From Actibacterium sp. (GTDB lineage: Bacteria; Pseudomonadota; Alphaproteobacteria; Rhodobacterales; Rhodobacteraceae), in assembly GCA_016278325.1 (NCBI GenBank), contig JADQCB010000002.1, positions 124,001-188,000 of the forward strand: a DNA stretch of 64,000 bases. The letters run 5' to 3'. A program made the translations under genes and the position numbers. This document shows, piece after piece, positions 27,042-37,674 of the stretch; the stretch's first letter is position 1; each line of letters starts with the position of its first letter. The notes below the pieces were generated by a model. It saw only the letters and a program-made list of their open reading frames with translations. It searched no databases and had not been told where the DNA came from.

Positions 27042-28031
27042 ATGGGCCAACTGATCGACGGCACCTGGCACGATACCTGGTATGATACGAAATCGACCGG
27101 CGGCCGATTCAAGCGCACCGACGCGACGTTTCGCAACTGGATCACGCCCGACGGCGCGGCGGGTCCCAGCGGCGCGGGTGGTTTCGCCGCCGAAAGCGGC
27201 CGCTATCACCTCTATGTTTCCTATGCCTGCCCATGGGCGCATCGGACACTGATCTTCCGCGCCCTGAAGGGGTTGGAAGATCACATCGACGTTTCGGTGG
27301 TGCATCCCGACATGCTGTCGGACGGGTGGACCTTCGACACCGATTTCCCCGGCGCGACGGGCGACCGGCTTTTCGACCTGCCCTTCATGCGCGATGTCTA
27401 TCTCAGGGCCGAGCCGAAAATGACCGGCCGGGTGACGGTGCCGGTTCTGTGGGACAAGCAGCGCAACACGATCGTGTCCAACGAATCGGCCGAGATCATC
27501 CGCATGTTCAATTCGGCCTTCGACCGGATCACCGGCGACAGTCAGGATTTCCGGCCCGCGCATCTGCAAGACGAGATCGACCAGGTGAACGCGCGCGTCT
27601 ATTCGGACGTGAACAATGGCGTCTACAAGGCTGGATTTGCCACCACGCAATCCGCCTATGACGAGGCGGTTCATGCGCTGTTCGACGCGCTGGACTGGCT
27701 GGAAGAGCGCCTGTCGTCGCGCCGCTATCTGACCGGCGCGCGGGTGACCGAGGCCGATTGGCGCCTGTTCACCACGCTGGTGCGCTTCGATCCGGTCTAT
27801 CACCTGCATTTCAAATGCAACCGCAACCGGCTGATCGACTTTCCCGCTCTGTGGGGCTATGCGCGCGAACTCTATCAATGGCCGGGCGTGGCCGAGACCG
27901 TGCATTTCGACCATATCGTGCGCCATTATCACTACAGCCACGCGACCATCAATCCGAACCGGATCATCCCGATCAACCCGCAGATCGACTGGCACGAGCC
28001 GCATCGCCGCGAAAGGCTGCGCGCGGCCTGA
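27042..28031 (+). CDS. Xi-class glutathione transferase / glutathionyl-hydroquinone reductase
   Basis: A protein of 329 residues of the YqjG/ECM4 type, which reduces glutathionyl-hydroquinones using glutathione. The catalytic Cys63 lies in SYACPWAHRTL. The class-typical VVHPDMLSDGWTF, VPVLWDKQRNTIVSNESAEIIRMFN and the C-terminal HYHYSHATINPNRIIP with LNPxxI-like end are visible. GGAGGAAG precedes the ATG. The next gene, a transglycosylase, starts 58 bases downstream and is functionally unrelated. Confidence 0.92.
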   Translation: MGQLIDGTWHDTWYDTKSTGGRFKRTDATFRNWITPDGAAGPSGAGGFAAESGRYHLYVSYACPWAHRTLIFRALKGLEDHIDVSVVHPDMLSDGWTFDTDFPGATGDRLFDLPFMRDVYLRAEPKMTGRVTVPVLWDKQRNTIVSNESAEIIRMFNSAFDRITGDSQDFRPAHLQDEIDQVNARVYSDVNNGVYKAGFATTQSAYDEAVHALFDALDWLEERLSSRRYLTGARVTEADWRLFTTLVRFDPVYHLHFKCNRNRLIDFPALWGYARELYQWPGVAETVHFDHIVRHYHYSHATINPNRIIPINPQIDWHEPHRRERLRAA

Positions 28032-28089
28032 ACGCTTGTATGTCCGCGACGGGCTGTTACCATCCTTCCCACGAAACCGGGAGGATGGC

Positions 28090-29268
28090 ATGCGTCTGGC
28101 GATCTCCATTGCGACGACCCTGGCCCTGGCCACGGGGGCACAGGCGCAATCGGTGCCCTGCGGCGGCCCGTTCGGCGATTTCGTCGCCGGCCTGAAACGG
28201 CAGGCCGCCCGCCAGGGATATTCCGACCGCGCGATCGACGGGTTCTTCCGCACCGTCCGCCACGATCCGCGCACGATCCGCGCCGACCGGGCGCAGGGGG
28301 TGTTCCAGCTGGATTTCCTGGCCTTTTCGCGGCGGATCATCAGCCAGAACCGGATCGAGAACGGTCAGCGCAACAGCCGCAAATGGGATGGCGTGTTCGA
28401 CGCGATCGAACGGCAGCTGGGCGTGCCCCGCGGCGTGCTGCTGGCGTTCTGGGCGCTGGAAACCGATTACGGCCAGGTGCAGGGCGATTTCAACACGGCC
28501 AATTCGCTGGTGACCCTGGCCCATGATTGCCGGCGGCCCGAACTGTTCCGCCCGCAAGTCTTCGCGGCGCTGGAGCTTTACGAACGCGGCGATTTCGATC
28601 CGGCCGAGACGACAGGCGCCTGGGCCGGCGAAATCGGGATGGTGCAGATGCTGCCCGGGGACATCCTGGAACACGGCACCGACGGCGATGGCGATGGCCA
28701 TGTGCGGCTGAAAACCTCGGCGCCTGACGCGCTGGTCTCGGGGGCGCAGATGTTGCGCGGGATGGGTTGGCGCGCGAACGAGCCCTGGTTGCAGGAGGTC
28801 GTGATCCCACGAGATCTGGACTGGGCCGAAACCGGGCTGGACCACCGCAAGAGCGTGGCGGACTGGGCGCGGCTCGGGGTGCGGGCGCGCAACGGCACGC
28901 TGGGACCGGCCGGCCTGCCCGCCTCGGTGCTGCTGCCGATGGGGCGCAAGGGGCCGGCCTTCCTCGCCTATCCGAATTTCCGTGTCTTTTTCGAATGGAA
29001 CCGGAGCTTCGTCTATGTCACCACTGCGGCCTATTTCGCAACAAGGCTGTCGGGGGCGCCGGTTTATGACCCCGGGACTCCCGATCCCGGGCTGGACGGC
29101 GCGCAAATGAAGGCGTTGCAACGCAAGCTGATCGCGCATGGGTATGACGTGGGCGGGGTGGATGGCATCCTGGGCGAAAGGACACGCGCGGCGGTTCAGC
29201 GCGAACAGATCCGCCTGGGCCTGCCCGCCGATTCCTGGCCGACGCTGGATCTGCTGAACCGGCTGTAA
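28090..29268 (+). CDS. MltB-family lytic murein transglycosylase with C-terminal PG-binding domain
   Basis: A periplasmic enzyme of 392 residues that cleaves peptidoglycan glycan strands to anhydro-muropeptides. A signal peptide ([20 protein letters not shown]) is followed by the SLT/MltB catalytic domain, with the catalytic Glu124 in [12 protein letters not shown] and the later [12 protein letters not shown]. It ends with a PG_binding_1 domain (about 325-390, [18 protein letters not shown]). There is no lipobox, so it is soluble rather than membrane-anchored. GGGAGGATGGC precedes the ATG at 28090; the longer frame upstream runs through the previous gene. Confidence 0.92.
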   Translation: MRLAISIATTLALATGAQAQSVPCGGPFGDFVAGLKRQAARQGYSDRAIDGFFRTVRHDPRTIRADRAQGVFQLDFLAFSRRIISQNRIENGQRNSRKWDGVFDAIERQLGVPRGVLLAFWALETDYGQVQGDFNTANSLVTLAHDCRRPELFRPQVFAALELYERGDFDPAETTGAWAGEIGMVQMLPGDILEHGTDGDGDGHVRLKTSAPDALVSGAQMLRGMGWRANEPWLQEVVIPRDLDWAETGLDHRKSVADWARLGVRARNGTLGPAGLPASVLLPMGRKGPAFLAYPNFRVFFEWNRSFVYVTTAAYFATRLSGAPVYDPGTPDPGLDGAQMKALQRKLIAHGYDVGGVDGILGERTRAAVQREQIRLGLPADSWPTLDLLNRL

Positions 29269-29333
29269 CGCCCGATCGCCGGGGCAGGCCGCCCCTTTCC
29301 CCGGGCCGCGCGATCGCCTATATCCCTGCAACC

Positions 29334-29810
29334 ATGAGCCAGGCCAAGACAAACCCGAATTACAAGGTCGTCGCCGAGAACCGGCGCGCGCGGTTCGACT
29401 ATGCCATCCAGGACGACCTGGAATGCGGCATCATGCTGGAAGGGTCCGAGGTGAAATCGCTGCGCGAGGGGCAGGCGAACATCGCCGAAAGCTATGCCAG
29501 CATCGAGGATGGCGAGTTGTGGCTGATCAATGGCTATATCGCCCCCTATGCCCAGGCCAAGACCTTCGGCCATGACGAGCGGCGCAAGCGCAAGCTGCTG
29601 GTCTCGCGCAAGGAACTGGCGCGCCTGTGGAACGAGACGCAGCGCAAGGGCATGACGCTGGTCCCGCTCGTTCTGTATTTCAATCACAAGGGCGTGGCCA
29701 AGCTGAAGATCGGCATCGCCAAGGGCAAGAAACTGGCCGACAAGCGCGAAACCGCGGCCAAGCGCGATTGGCAGCGCCAGAAGCAGCGGCTGCTGAAGGA
29801 AAACGGATAG
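29334..29810 (+). CDS. smpB: SsrA-binding protein SmpB
   Basis: Partner of tmRNA in trans-translation that rescues stalled ribosomes. The 158 residues start [23 protein letters not shown] and contain the family's [34 protein letters not shown], the Lys/Arg block [10 protein letters not shown], and the basic C-terminal tail [19 protein letters not shown] that mimics an anticodon stem. No tmRNA gene was found in this window. Confidence 0.97.
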   Translation: MSQAKTNPNYKVVAENRRARFDYAIQDDLECGIMLEGSEVKSLREGQANIAESYASIEDGELWLINGYIAPYAQAKTFGHDERRKRKLLVSRKELARLWNETQRKGMTLVPLVLYFNHKGVAKLKIGIAKGKKLADKRETAAKRDWQRQKQRLLKENG

Positions 29811-29888
29811 CGCTCGGCGCCCGGCTTGCCACGCGCCTGCGCGCGTTCTAATCAGGGGGCGTCAACCGCGCAGAGGGGAACCGACGAG

Positions 29889-30740
29889 ATGGCGAACGAC
29901 GATCCGCAGACCCTCGTCTCGACCGACTGGCTGGCCGCGCATCTGACCGATCCGGATCTGCGGGTGCTCGACGCGTCGTGGTATCTGCCCGGCAGCGGGC
30001 GCGACGCGCGGGCCGAATACGATGCCGCCCATATCCCCGGCGCGCGGTTTTTCGATATCGACGAGATTTCCGATCACCGCTCGGACCTGCCGCACATGGC
30101 CCCCGAGCCCGAGAAATTCATCAGCCGGATGCGCGCCATGGGCGTGGGCGACGGCCACCAGGTCGTGGTCTATGACGGGATGGGCCTGTTTTCGGCCGCG
30201 CGGGTGTGGTGGCTGTTCCGCCTGATGGGCAAGCGCGACATCGCGGTGATGGACGGCGGTTTTCCAAAATGGCAGGCCGAGGATCGCCCGGTCGAGGACA
30301 TGCCGCCGGTAATGCGCGACCGGCACATGACGGTGCAGCGCCAGGCCGGGCTGGTCAAGGACGTGACCCAGGTCGCCGCCGCCGCCAAGCTGGGCGATCG
30401 CGAAATCCTCGACGCGCGGGCCGCCGAGCGGTTTCGCGGCGACACGCCGGAGCCGCGGCCCGGGCTGCGCGCGGGCCACATTCCCGGCGCCCGCAACCTG
30501 CCCTTCACGGCGCTGCTGAACCCGGACGGCACGATGAAGGATCCGGCCGCGCTGAAGGCGGCGATCGAGGCCACCGGCGCGAACCTGTCGAAACCGGTCA
30601 TAACCACCTGCGGCTCGGGCGTGACCGCGGCGATCATCAACCTCGCGCTGGAACGGATCGGCCACCGCGATCACTCCCTCTATGACGGGTCCTGGGCCGA
30701 ATGGGGAATGTTCGGCGATCTGAAGGTTGCCACCGGATGA
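29889..30740 (+). CDS. sseA: 3-mercaptopyruvate sulfurtransferase (SseA-type)
   Basis: Two-rhodanese-domain enzyme of 283 residues. The N-terminal domain (about 8-125) is inactive. The C-terminal domain has the active cysteine Cys241 in the loop CGSGVTA, the form typical of mercaptopyruvate rather than thiosulfate sulfurtransferases. Other family stretches are ASWYLPGSGRDA, GHIPGARNLPF and YDGSWAEWG. It transfers sulfur from 3-mercaptopyruvate, itself a product of cysteine transamination. The stop overlaps the start of the next gene, an aminotransferase (ATGA), which fits a two-step transaminase/sulfurtransferase route. Confidence 0.92.
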   Translation: MANDDPQTLVSTDWLAAHLTDPDLRVLDASWYLPGSGRDARAEYDAAHIPGARFFDIDEISDHRSDLPHMAPEPEKFISRMRAMGVGDGHQVVVYDGMGLFSAARVWWLFRLMGKRDIAVMDGGFPKWQAEDRPVEDMPPVMRDRHMTVQRQAGLVKDVTQVAAAAKLGDREILDARAAERFRGDTPEPRPGLRAGHIPGARNLPFTALLNPDGTMKDPAALKAAIEATGANLSKPVITTCGSGVTAAIINLALERIGHRDHSLYDGSWAEWGMFGDLKVATG

Positions 30741-31927
30741 GCGTTTTCGCCGGGCTTTCGGACCAGCCGCGGGACCAGATCATCGCCCTGATGCAGGCGT
30801 TTCAGAACGACCCCCGATCGCGAAAGGTGGACATGGGCGTCGGCGTCTATCGCGACGCCGGCGGGCGCACACCGGTGATGCGCGCGATCAAGACCGCCGA
30901 AGGCCGGCTGTGGGACCAGCAGACCACGAAATCCTATACCGATCTGGCAGGCGACGCGGGGTTCCGCGATGCGATGGCAGGGCTTGTGCTGGGCGAAGCG
31001 CGCGATGCGCGCCGCATCGCCACGCTGGCGACCGTCGGCGGCACCGGCGCGATCCGCATCGCGCTGGAACTGGTTCGCAGCGCCGCACCGCAAGCGCGGG
31101 TCTGGATCCCGGACCCGACCTGGCCCAATCATTCGCCGATCATCCGGCAGGCCGGGCTTGCGCAGGCCAGCTATCGCTATTTCGACGCGGCCACGGGGGC
31201 GGTGGATTTCGGCGCCGTGATGGCCGATCTGGACCGGGTCCGCGCCGGCGACATCGTGTTGCTGCATGGCTGCTGTCACAATCCCACCGGCGCCAACCTG
31301 AGCATCGGGCAATGGAAAGACGTGGCCCGCCGGCTGAACGACCGCGGCGCGGTGCCGCTGATCGACATCGCCTACCAGGGCTTCGGCGACGGGCTGGACG
31401 ACGACGCCGCACCGGTCCGCCTTGTCGCGCGGGACTGCCCCGAGGTTCTTGTCGCGGCCAGTTGCTCCAAGAATTTCGGCGTCTATCGCGACCGGGCGGG
31501 TGTCCTGCTCGCGCTGGCCGGCAACAAAGCGGGCGCGGCGCGCATCCAGGCAAACCTGACCGCGCTCAACCGGCTGGCCTATTCCTTCCCGCCGGACCAC
31601 GGCGCGCGGCTGGTCACGATGGTGTTGGCCGACCCGGCCCTGCGCAGCGCGTGGCAGGCGGAGCTGGAGGCGATGCGCGCGCGGATGCTGGCCCTGCGCG
31701 AAGGCCTGGCGGATGCGTTGCGGCGGCAAAGCGGCTCGGACCGGTTCGGTTTTCTGGGACAGCACCGCGGCATGTTCTCGCGGCTTGGCGCCACGCCCGG
31801 CCAGATCGACCGCCTGCGCGAAGATCACGGGATCTACATTCTGGGCGACGGCCGGATGAACATCGCCGGGCTGCACGATGATACCATCGACATGATCGCG
31901 CGGGCGATCGTCGATGTCGGCCTGTGA
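30737..31927 (+). CDS. Aromatic/aspartate-type amino acid aminotransferase
   Basis: Fold-type I PLP aminotransferase of 396 residues, closest to the TyrB/AspC group. It starts MSVFAGLSDQPRDQIIALMQAF, with DMGVGVYRDAGGRTPVM, the glycine-rich TVGGTGAIRIAL, HGCCHNPTGANL, the PLP lysine in ASCSKNFGVYRDRAG and the C-terminal SRLGATPGQIDRLREDHGIYI. The coupling to the mercaptopyruvate sulfurtransferase suggests it can transaminate cysteine as well as aromatic or acidic amino acids; this is inference. Confidence 0.9.
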   Translation: MSVFAGLSDQPRDQIIALMQAFQNDPRSRKVDMGVGVYRDAGGRTPVMRAIKTAEGRLWDQQTTKSYTDLAGDAGFRDAMAGLVLGEARDARRIATLATVGGTGAIRIALELVRSAAPQARVWIPDPTWPNHSPIIRQAGLAQASYRYFDAATGAVDFGAVMADLDRVRAGDIVLLHGCCHNPTGANLSIGQWKDVARRLNDRGAVPLIDIAYQGFGDGLDDDAAPVRLVARDCPEVLVAASCSKNFGVYRDRAGVLLALAGNKAGAARIQANLTALNRLAYSFPPDHGARLVTMVLADPALRSAWQAELEAMRARMLALREGLADALRRQSGSDRFGFLGQHRGMFSRLGATPGQIDRLREDHGIYILGDGRMNIAGLHDDTIDMIARAIVDVGL

Positions 31928-31970
31928 TCGGCCTGGTTTCCGGCCTGTCCCGATCCGCCCCGCGCGCAGG

Positions 31971-31999
31971 CAAAAGGCCCGGGCGCGTACGCCCGGGCC
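31971..31999 (-). terminator. Rho-independent terminator of glnK-amtB
   Basis: A 10-bp perfect inverted repeat, GGCCCGGGCG (31976-31985) and CGCCCGGGCC (31990-31999), with a 4-base loop. On the minus strand it is followed by TTTTG (31975-31971). It lies 28 bases past the amtB stop. The plus side has no T-run, so it serves the minus-strand operon. Confidence 0.75.
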
Positions 32000-32027
32000 G
32001 TCCGTGCCGTGAGCTTGGCGCGAAAGC

Positions 32028-33356
<1,329 letters not shown>

Positions 33357-33386
33357 TTGCTTGGAGTCCTTGTTCCGCTCACGCGC

Positions 33387-33725
33387 TCAAAGCGCGTCTT
33401 CGTTGGTCTCGCCGGTGCGAACGCGAACCGCCTGGCCCACGTCGACGACGAAGATCTTGCCGTCGCCGATCTTGTCGGTCTTGGCGGTGACGGCGATGGT
33501 CTCGACCACCTGATCGGCCATGCCGTCCGAGACGACGATCTCGAGCTTGACCTTCGGGACGAAATTCACGGCGTATTCGGCACCGCGATAGATCTCGGTG
33601 TGCCCGGACTGAGAGCCGAATCCCTTTATCTCGGTCACCATCATTCCGCGCACGCCGACCGAGGTGAGCGCCTCTCTCACCTCCTCGAGCTTGAACGGCT
33701 TGATTGCTGCAATGATCAGTTTCAC
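33387..33725 (-). CDS. glnK: PII nitrogen regulatory protein
   Basis: A PII-type signal protein of 112 residues with the T-loop GFGSQSGHTEIYRGAEYAVNF. Tyr51 is the uridylylation site, and the PII C-terminal block GDGKIFVVDVGQAVRVRTGE is present. It senses glutamine, 2-oxoglutarate and ATP/ADP and blocks AmtB. The start is GTG at 33725, with GAAGGG 8 bases upstream; the ATG five bases earlier is out of frame. No convincing NtrC or sigma-54 site was found in the upstream 260 bases. Confidence 0.96.
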   Translation of the reverse strand: MKLIIAAIKPFKLEEVREALTSVGVRGMMVTEIKGFGSQSGHTEIYRGAEYAVNFVPKVKLEIVVSDGMADQVVETIAVTAKTDKIGDGKIFVVDVGQAVRVRTGETNEDAL

Positions 33726-33854
33726 GTCATTACCCTTCGATTGACCGGTGCCCCTGCGACACCTTCACGCGATCATGCAGGACGGCATTGGCGCGCCGGC
33801 ACAAGCCGGCACAGCCCCCGACAGCGGCCGGATTCCGCGCCAGTTGCACATTTT

Positions 33855-33883
33855 TTGCACCAATCATGGCTTTTGCCTATTTT
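33855..33883 (+). promoter_or_regulatory. Probable promoter of the class A PBP gene
   Basis: TTGCAC (33855-33860), a 17-base spacer, then TATTTT (33878-33883). A second TTGCAC lies 11 bases upstream (33844-33849), giving a direct repeat that could also be a regulator site. The start would be near 33890, about 100 bases before the ATG. Confidence 0.45.
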
Positions 33884-33987
33884 ATGTGCGGCCGAAGAAG
33901 GCAGACGCCGCCCGCGCAAACGGCTCCACATTTCCGGCATGGCAAGTTATCGTGCGGCAACACGACAAGAACGGCATCGAGGACCGC

Positions 33988-36120
33988 ATGAGCAGCACGG
34001 GCAGACGAACCCCGCCCCCGACACGGCAAGGGCCCAACCGCGGACGGACCGCCAAGCCGAAAGGCGCGGCGCGCCGCGCGGCCACGCGGCGACGGCGCAA
34101 CCCCGTCGTGGCGCTGTTTTCCGGCCTCGTGGCGTGGATCCTGCGGCTGGTCTGGCGCATCACCTGGCGGGCGGGCGCGGTGCTGGCCATGGTGGTCGGG
34201 CTGGCCGTGCTTTATGTCTATACCACCTTGCCGCCGGCCTCGGCCCTGCTCGACGCGCGCACCCGCGGATCGGTCACGTTGCTGGACAGGCATGGCGAGG
34301 TCTTTGCCTGGCGCGGCGACCAGTTCGGCGGGCAGATCAGCGCCGACACCGTGGCCCCGATCCTGAAAAATGCCGTCATCGCGACCGAGGACAAGCGGTT
34401 CCGCCATCATTTCGGCATCGACCCGATCGGCATTGCCGGGGCGATCCGCATCAACCTGAGCGAAGGCCGCGGCCCGCTCGAAGGGCATGGCGGATCGACC
34501 ATCACCCAGCAGACGGCCAAGCTGCTCTGCCTGGGGCGCCCCTACGACCCGAACGAATGGAAAAGCGAAGCGGCCTATGAGGACGACTGCCGCCGGACCA
34601 CGCTGTGGCGCAAGATAAAGGAGGCCGTCTATGCCATGGCGATGGAGGTGCGCTATACCAAGGACGAGATCCTGACCATCTACCTTAACCGGGCCTATCT
34701 CGGCGCCGGGGCGCGCGGCTTCGAGGCCGCCGCCAACCGCTATTTCGGCAAGTCCGCCAACCAGGTGAACACGGCCGAGGCGGCGATGCTGGCCGGTCTG
34801 CTCAAGGCCCCGTCGGCCTATGCGCCCACCTCGGATCTGGACGCGGCCCGCGACCGCGCAGCCGTCATCGTCGGGCTGATGCGCGAGCAGGGCTATCTGA
34901 CCGCCGCCGAGGCCGCCCGCGCCCGCGCCAACCCCGCGCAGCTGTCCGAGGCCGCCGCGGCGCGCGCCGGCGGGTATTTTGCCGATTGGGTGATGGAGGC
35001 CGGCCCTGCCTTCCTGACGCGCGAGACCACCGAGGACGTGATCATCCGCACCACCTTCGACCCGAAGATCCAGAAGGCCGCGGAAGAGGCGATGAAGCAG
35101 GTTTTCGAAAACAAGGTGAAAGAGGATTCCGAAGCCCAGGCGGCGATTGTCGTCATGTCCGCCGACGGCGCCGTGCGGGCGATGGTGGGCGGGCGCCGGA
35201 CCCGGGTATCGGGGCTTTTCAACCGCGCCACGATGGCCAAGCGGCAGACCGGCTCGGCCTTCAAGCCCTTCGTCTATGCCGCGGCCATGGATCTCGGCTT
35301 CAGCCCCTATGCCACCGTGGTGGACGAGCCGATCACCATCGACGTGCCTGGCTCGGGGCCCTATTCGCCGTCGAATTACGACCACGAGTTTCACGGCCGC
35401 GTGACGCTGGTCGAGGCGCTCACGCATTCCTACAACATTCCCGCCGTGCGCGTGTCCGAATCGGTCGGGCGCGAGACTGTCCGCAAGGTCGCCGAACAGT
35501 TCGGCATCAAGAGCGATCTTGCCGCGGGACCGGCCATCGCCCTTGGCACCTCTGAATCGAGCCTGCTCGAAATGACCGGGGCCTATGCCGGGATACTCAA
35601 TGGCGGGCGCAGCGTGCGCCCCTACGGTCTGACCGAATTGCGGCTTCAGGGCGAGGAGGAGCCGCTGATGGGGCAGGCCGGCGGCATGGGCGAAAGGGTG
35701 ATTTCGCGCGAGGCCGCCGAGAACCTGATCTTCATGATGCACAAGGTCGTCGAGGAAGGCACCGGCCGACGCGCCGATCTGCCGAACCGGCAGGCCGCGG
35801 GAAAGACCGGCACCACCCAGGCCGCGCGCGATGCCTGGTTCATCGGTTTCACGGCCGATTACGTCGCCGGCGTCTGGATGGGCAATGACGACAACACGCC
35901 GCTGACCGGCGTGACCGGCGGCGGTTTGCCGGCCGAGATCTGGCGCGAAACGATGGTCCGCGTGCACAAGGATCTGCCGCCACGGCCCCTGCCCATGGCC
36001 ACGCCGAAGCCACCGCGATCGCAACCCCAGCAACGGCAGACAGCGCCGCGCGACGGGGCGCGCGACCCGGTCGAGCGTGTGCTGATGGACGTGCTGCGCG
36101 GCATCCTGAACAACAACTGA
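33988..36120 (+). CDS. Class A penicillin-binding protein (PBP1A family)
   Basis: Bifunctional peptidoglycan polymerase of 710 residues anchored by one N-terminal membrane segment (about 58-80) after a very basic cytoplasmic stretch. The GT51 domain has ATEDKRFRHHFGIDPIGI and GHGGSTITQQTAKLL. The transpeptidase domain has the active Ser in TGSAFKPF (SxxK), HSYNIP (SxN) and AGKTGTTQ (KTGT). The C-terminus is Pro/Gln-rich. The start at 33988 has GAGGA upstream; the frame stays open 80 codons earlier through the promoter region and is rejected. The transcript diverges from glnK. Confidence 0.93.
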   Translation: MSSTGRRTPPPTRQGPNRGRTAKPKGAARRAATRRRRNPVVALFSGLVAWILRLVWRITWRAGAVLAMVVGLAVLYVYTTLPPASALLDARTRGSVTLLDRHGEVFAWRGDQFGGQISADTVAPILKNAVIATEDKRFRHHFGIDPIGIAGAIRINLSEGRGPLEGHGGSTITQQTAKLLCLGRPYDPNEWKSEAAYEDDCRRTTLWRKIKEAVYAMAMEVRYTKDEILTIYLNRAYLGAGARGFEAAANRYFGKSANQVNTAEAAMLAGLLKAPSAYAPTSDLDAARDRAAVIVGLMREQGYLTAAEAARARANPAQLSEAAAARAGGYFADWVMEAGPAFLTRETTEDVIIRTTFDPKIQKAAEEAMKQVFENKVKEDSEAQAAIVVMSADGAVRAMVGGRRTRVSGLFNRATMAKRQTGSAFKPFVYAAAMDLGFSPYATVVDEPITIDVPGSGPYSPSNYDHEFHGRVTLVEALTHSYNIPAVRVSESVGRETVRKVAEQFGIKSDLAAGPAIALGTSESSLLEMTGAYAGILNGGRSVRPYGLTELRLQGEEEPLMGQAGGMGERVISREAAENLIFMMHKVVEEGTGRRADLPNRQAAGKTGTTQAARDAWFIGFTADYVAGVWMGNDDNTPLTGVTGGGLPAEIWRETMVRVHKDLPPRPLPMATPKPPRSQPQQRQTAPRDGARDPVERVLMDVLRGILNNN

Positions 36121-36148
36121 TCCGGCCGCGCCCGGGCGCCGCGACTGC

Positions 36149-36757
36149 TCAGCCGGCGGTTTTCAGATCCTCGATCAGCCGGTCCAGGTTGCCGCCGCGC
36201 ATGTCCAGCATCGCGCCGATCTCGGCGCGTTCCGAGGCCAGCATGTTCACGCCCTCGATATACATGTTGAAAAACAGGTTCCGGCCGCTCTTGTCCGACA
36301 CCAGGAAGGTCACTTCGAACGGTGCCTCGCCCTTCAGATAGGCGGTGGTGCGCACCTCGTGAAAGCTCTTGACGGCACGCGCCGCCTTGACCTCCAGGCG
36401 CCCGCCGATGAATTCGCGGAACCGCTTGCCGTATTTGCGCGCGATATAGCCGCGGAACGCATTGATAAAGGCCCGCATCTGGGCGTCGCTGGCAGACCGG
36501 GCCGCCACGCCCAGGGCCGAACGCGCAATAATCTCGACATCCGCATATTCATCGAAGATCTTTTCGAACTGGCGATACATCGCCGGTTCGGAAACGCCCG
36601 AATTGAGGACGCCGTTGATTTCGTCGACGAGACGCGAAATCAGGTCGCTTGCCTGCGCCTCGGTCAGCGCCAGCGCCATGCGCGGCAGGGCAAACAGGGC
36701 GGGCGCGCCTGCGAAAAGCCCGGCCAGGACCGACCGGCGGCTCGGGTTATTGGACAT
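36149..36757 (-). CDS. mlaC: MlaC/Ttg2D-family phospholipid-binding protein with Tat-like signal
   Basis: Periplasmic protein of 202 residues of the MlaC family, which carries phospholipids between the outer-membrane MlaA complex and the inner-membrane MlaFEDB transporter. The body has FEKIFDEYADVEIIARSALG, FINAFRGYIARKYGKRF and VTFLVSDKSGRNLFFNMYIEG. The N-terminus is unusual: PSRRSVLAGLFAGAPALFALP is a twin-arginine-type signal ending near ALA. The ATG at 36757 overlaps the end of mlaA by 11 bases. mlaFED genes are not in the window. Confidence 0.88.
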   Translation of the reverse strand: MSNNPSRRSVLAGLFAGAPALFALPRMALALTEAQASDLISRLVDEINGVLNSGVSEPAMYRQFEKIFDEYADVEIIARSALGVAARSASDAQMRAFINAFRGYIARKYGKRFREFIGGRLEVKAARAVKSFHEVRTTAYLKGEAPFEVTFLVSDKSGRNLFFNMYIEGVNMLASERAEIGAMLDMRGGNLDRLIEDLKTAG

Positions 36758-37523
36758 TGAGAGCCTCGTAGGGGTCTGAATAGGTGGGTTTTTCATCGCC
36801 TCTCAACTCGAAACGACGGTTCTGGAGATACAGCAACTGCCCCTGAGCATAGCTGTCGGCGCTTTCATATAAAACCGAATCGATGGTTTCCGAATACTCG
36901 TAGCGCTCATTTGCCACATCGGCGATGCCGGCGACGGTCTCGCCCGCCTGAAATTCGTCCGAAAACATCAGGCGCGTCGGGTTCAACGCCACATCCACGA
37001 CCTTGCCGACCATGTCACGCTCGGTCGAGGGGCCGAGCAGCGGAAGTTCGACATAGGCCCCCTCGCCCACTCCCCAGACATGCAGCGTCTCTCCGAAATC
37101 GGTTTCCCGCTCATAAAGCCCGATATCCGAGGCAGGATCGAAGAACCCGGCCAGGCCCACGGTCGAGTTGAACAGGAAACGCGCCGAATTGGTGATCGCA
37201 TCCGCCAGCCGGACCTGAAGCAGATCGTTCACGACCATTCCCGGCAGGTCCAGATTCGCGCTGAACCGGCTGAGCCCGCCGCGCACCGGGGCCGGCACCG
37301 TATTGCCGTAGGCGCGCGATACCGGCCGCAGCACGGTGCGGTCGATATCCTTGTTGATCTCGTGAACTTCCCGGTTATGCGCCTCGTAGGGATCGTTTAT
37401 GCCTTGCGCCTGCGGCGCGGCACAGGCCGAAAGCACTGCCAGCGCAAGGATTGCACCGAACTTGCGGCCCCGGGAAATAACGGGCGACGCTATGCCCTGT
37501 GGCGATGAAAAGACATGAAGCAA
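36747..37523 (-). CDS. mlaA: MlaA/VacJ-family outer-membrane lipoprotein
   Basis: Lipoprotein of the Mla lipid-asymmetry pathway that removes phospholipids from the outer leaflet. The leader ends in LALAVLSAC with a clear lipobox. The mature part has NDPYEAHNREVHEINKDIDRTVLRP, LPGMVVNDLLQ, GFFDPASDIGL and GVGEGAYVELPLLGPSTERD. The true start is unresolved: no in-frame ATG exists near the signal peptide. The TTG at 37523 (258 residues, AGG nearby) is the best placed, while the frame opens to another TTG at 37658. It is coupled to mlaC. Confidence 0.85.
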   Translation of the reverse strand: MLHVFSSPQGIASPVISRGRKFGAILALAVLSACAAPQAQGINDPYEAHNREVHEINKDIDRTVLRPVSRAYGNTVPAPVRGGLSRFSANLDLPGMVVNDLLQVRLADAITNSARFLFNSTVGLAGFFDPASDIGLYERETDFGETLHVWGVGEGAYVELPLLGPSTERDMVGKVVDVALNPTRLMFSDEFQAGETVAGIADVANERYEYSETIDSVLYESADSYAQGQLLYLQNRRFELRGDEKPTYSDPYEALNVQ

Positions 37524-37627
37524 AACCTGGATTCCCGTGTATGAATGATGTTTCAACAACGCATGACAGGCCCCATGCGCCCGCCAGCGATTCAAGACAC
37601 CCGGCGTTTCCTGTTTCCGGATCCTCG

Positions 37628-37633
37628 TATAAG
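37628..37633 (+). promoter_or_regulatory. Possible -10 box of the type I secretion operon
   Basis: TATAAG at 37628-37633 matches the -10 consensus at five of six positions and lies 42 bases before the ATG at 37675. No good -35 box is seen at standard spacing, so an activator may be needed, or the match may be chance. Confidence 0.35.
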
Positions 37634-37674
37634 CTAGTCTCGGGTCAGAGAAAACCAAGAAGGACGATCAGGCA

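Noticed and set aside
31976-31999. The 10-bp hairpin as terminator of the plus-strand aminotransferase gene
   Set aside because: The T-run occurs only on the minus strand, so it fits amtB instead.
33726-33987. NtrC or sigma-54 site upstream of glnK
   Set aside because: Only a direct repeat of TTGCAC was seen; no inverted NtrC-type site or GG-N10-GC sigma-54 element.
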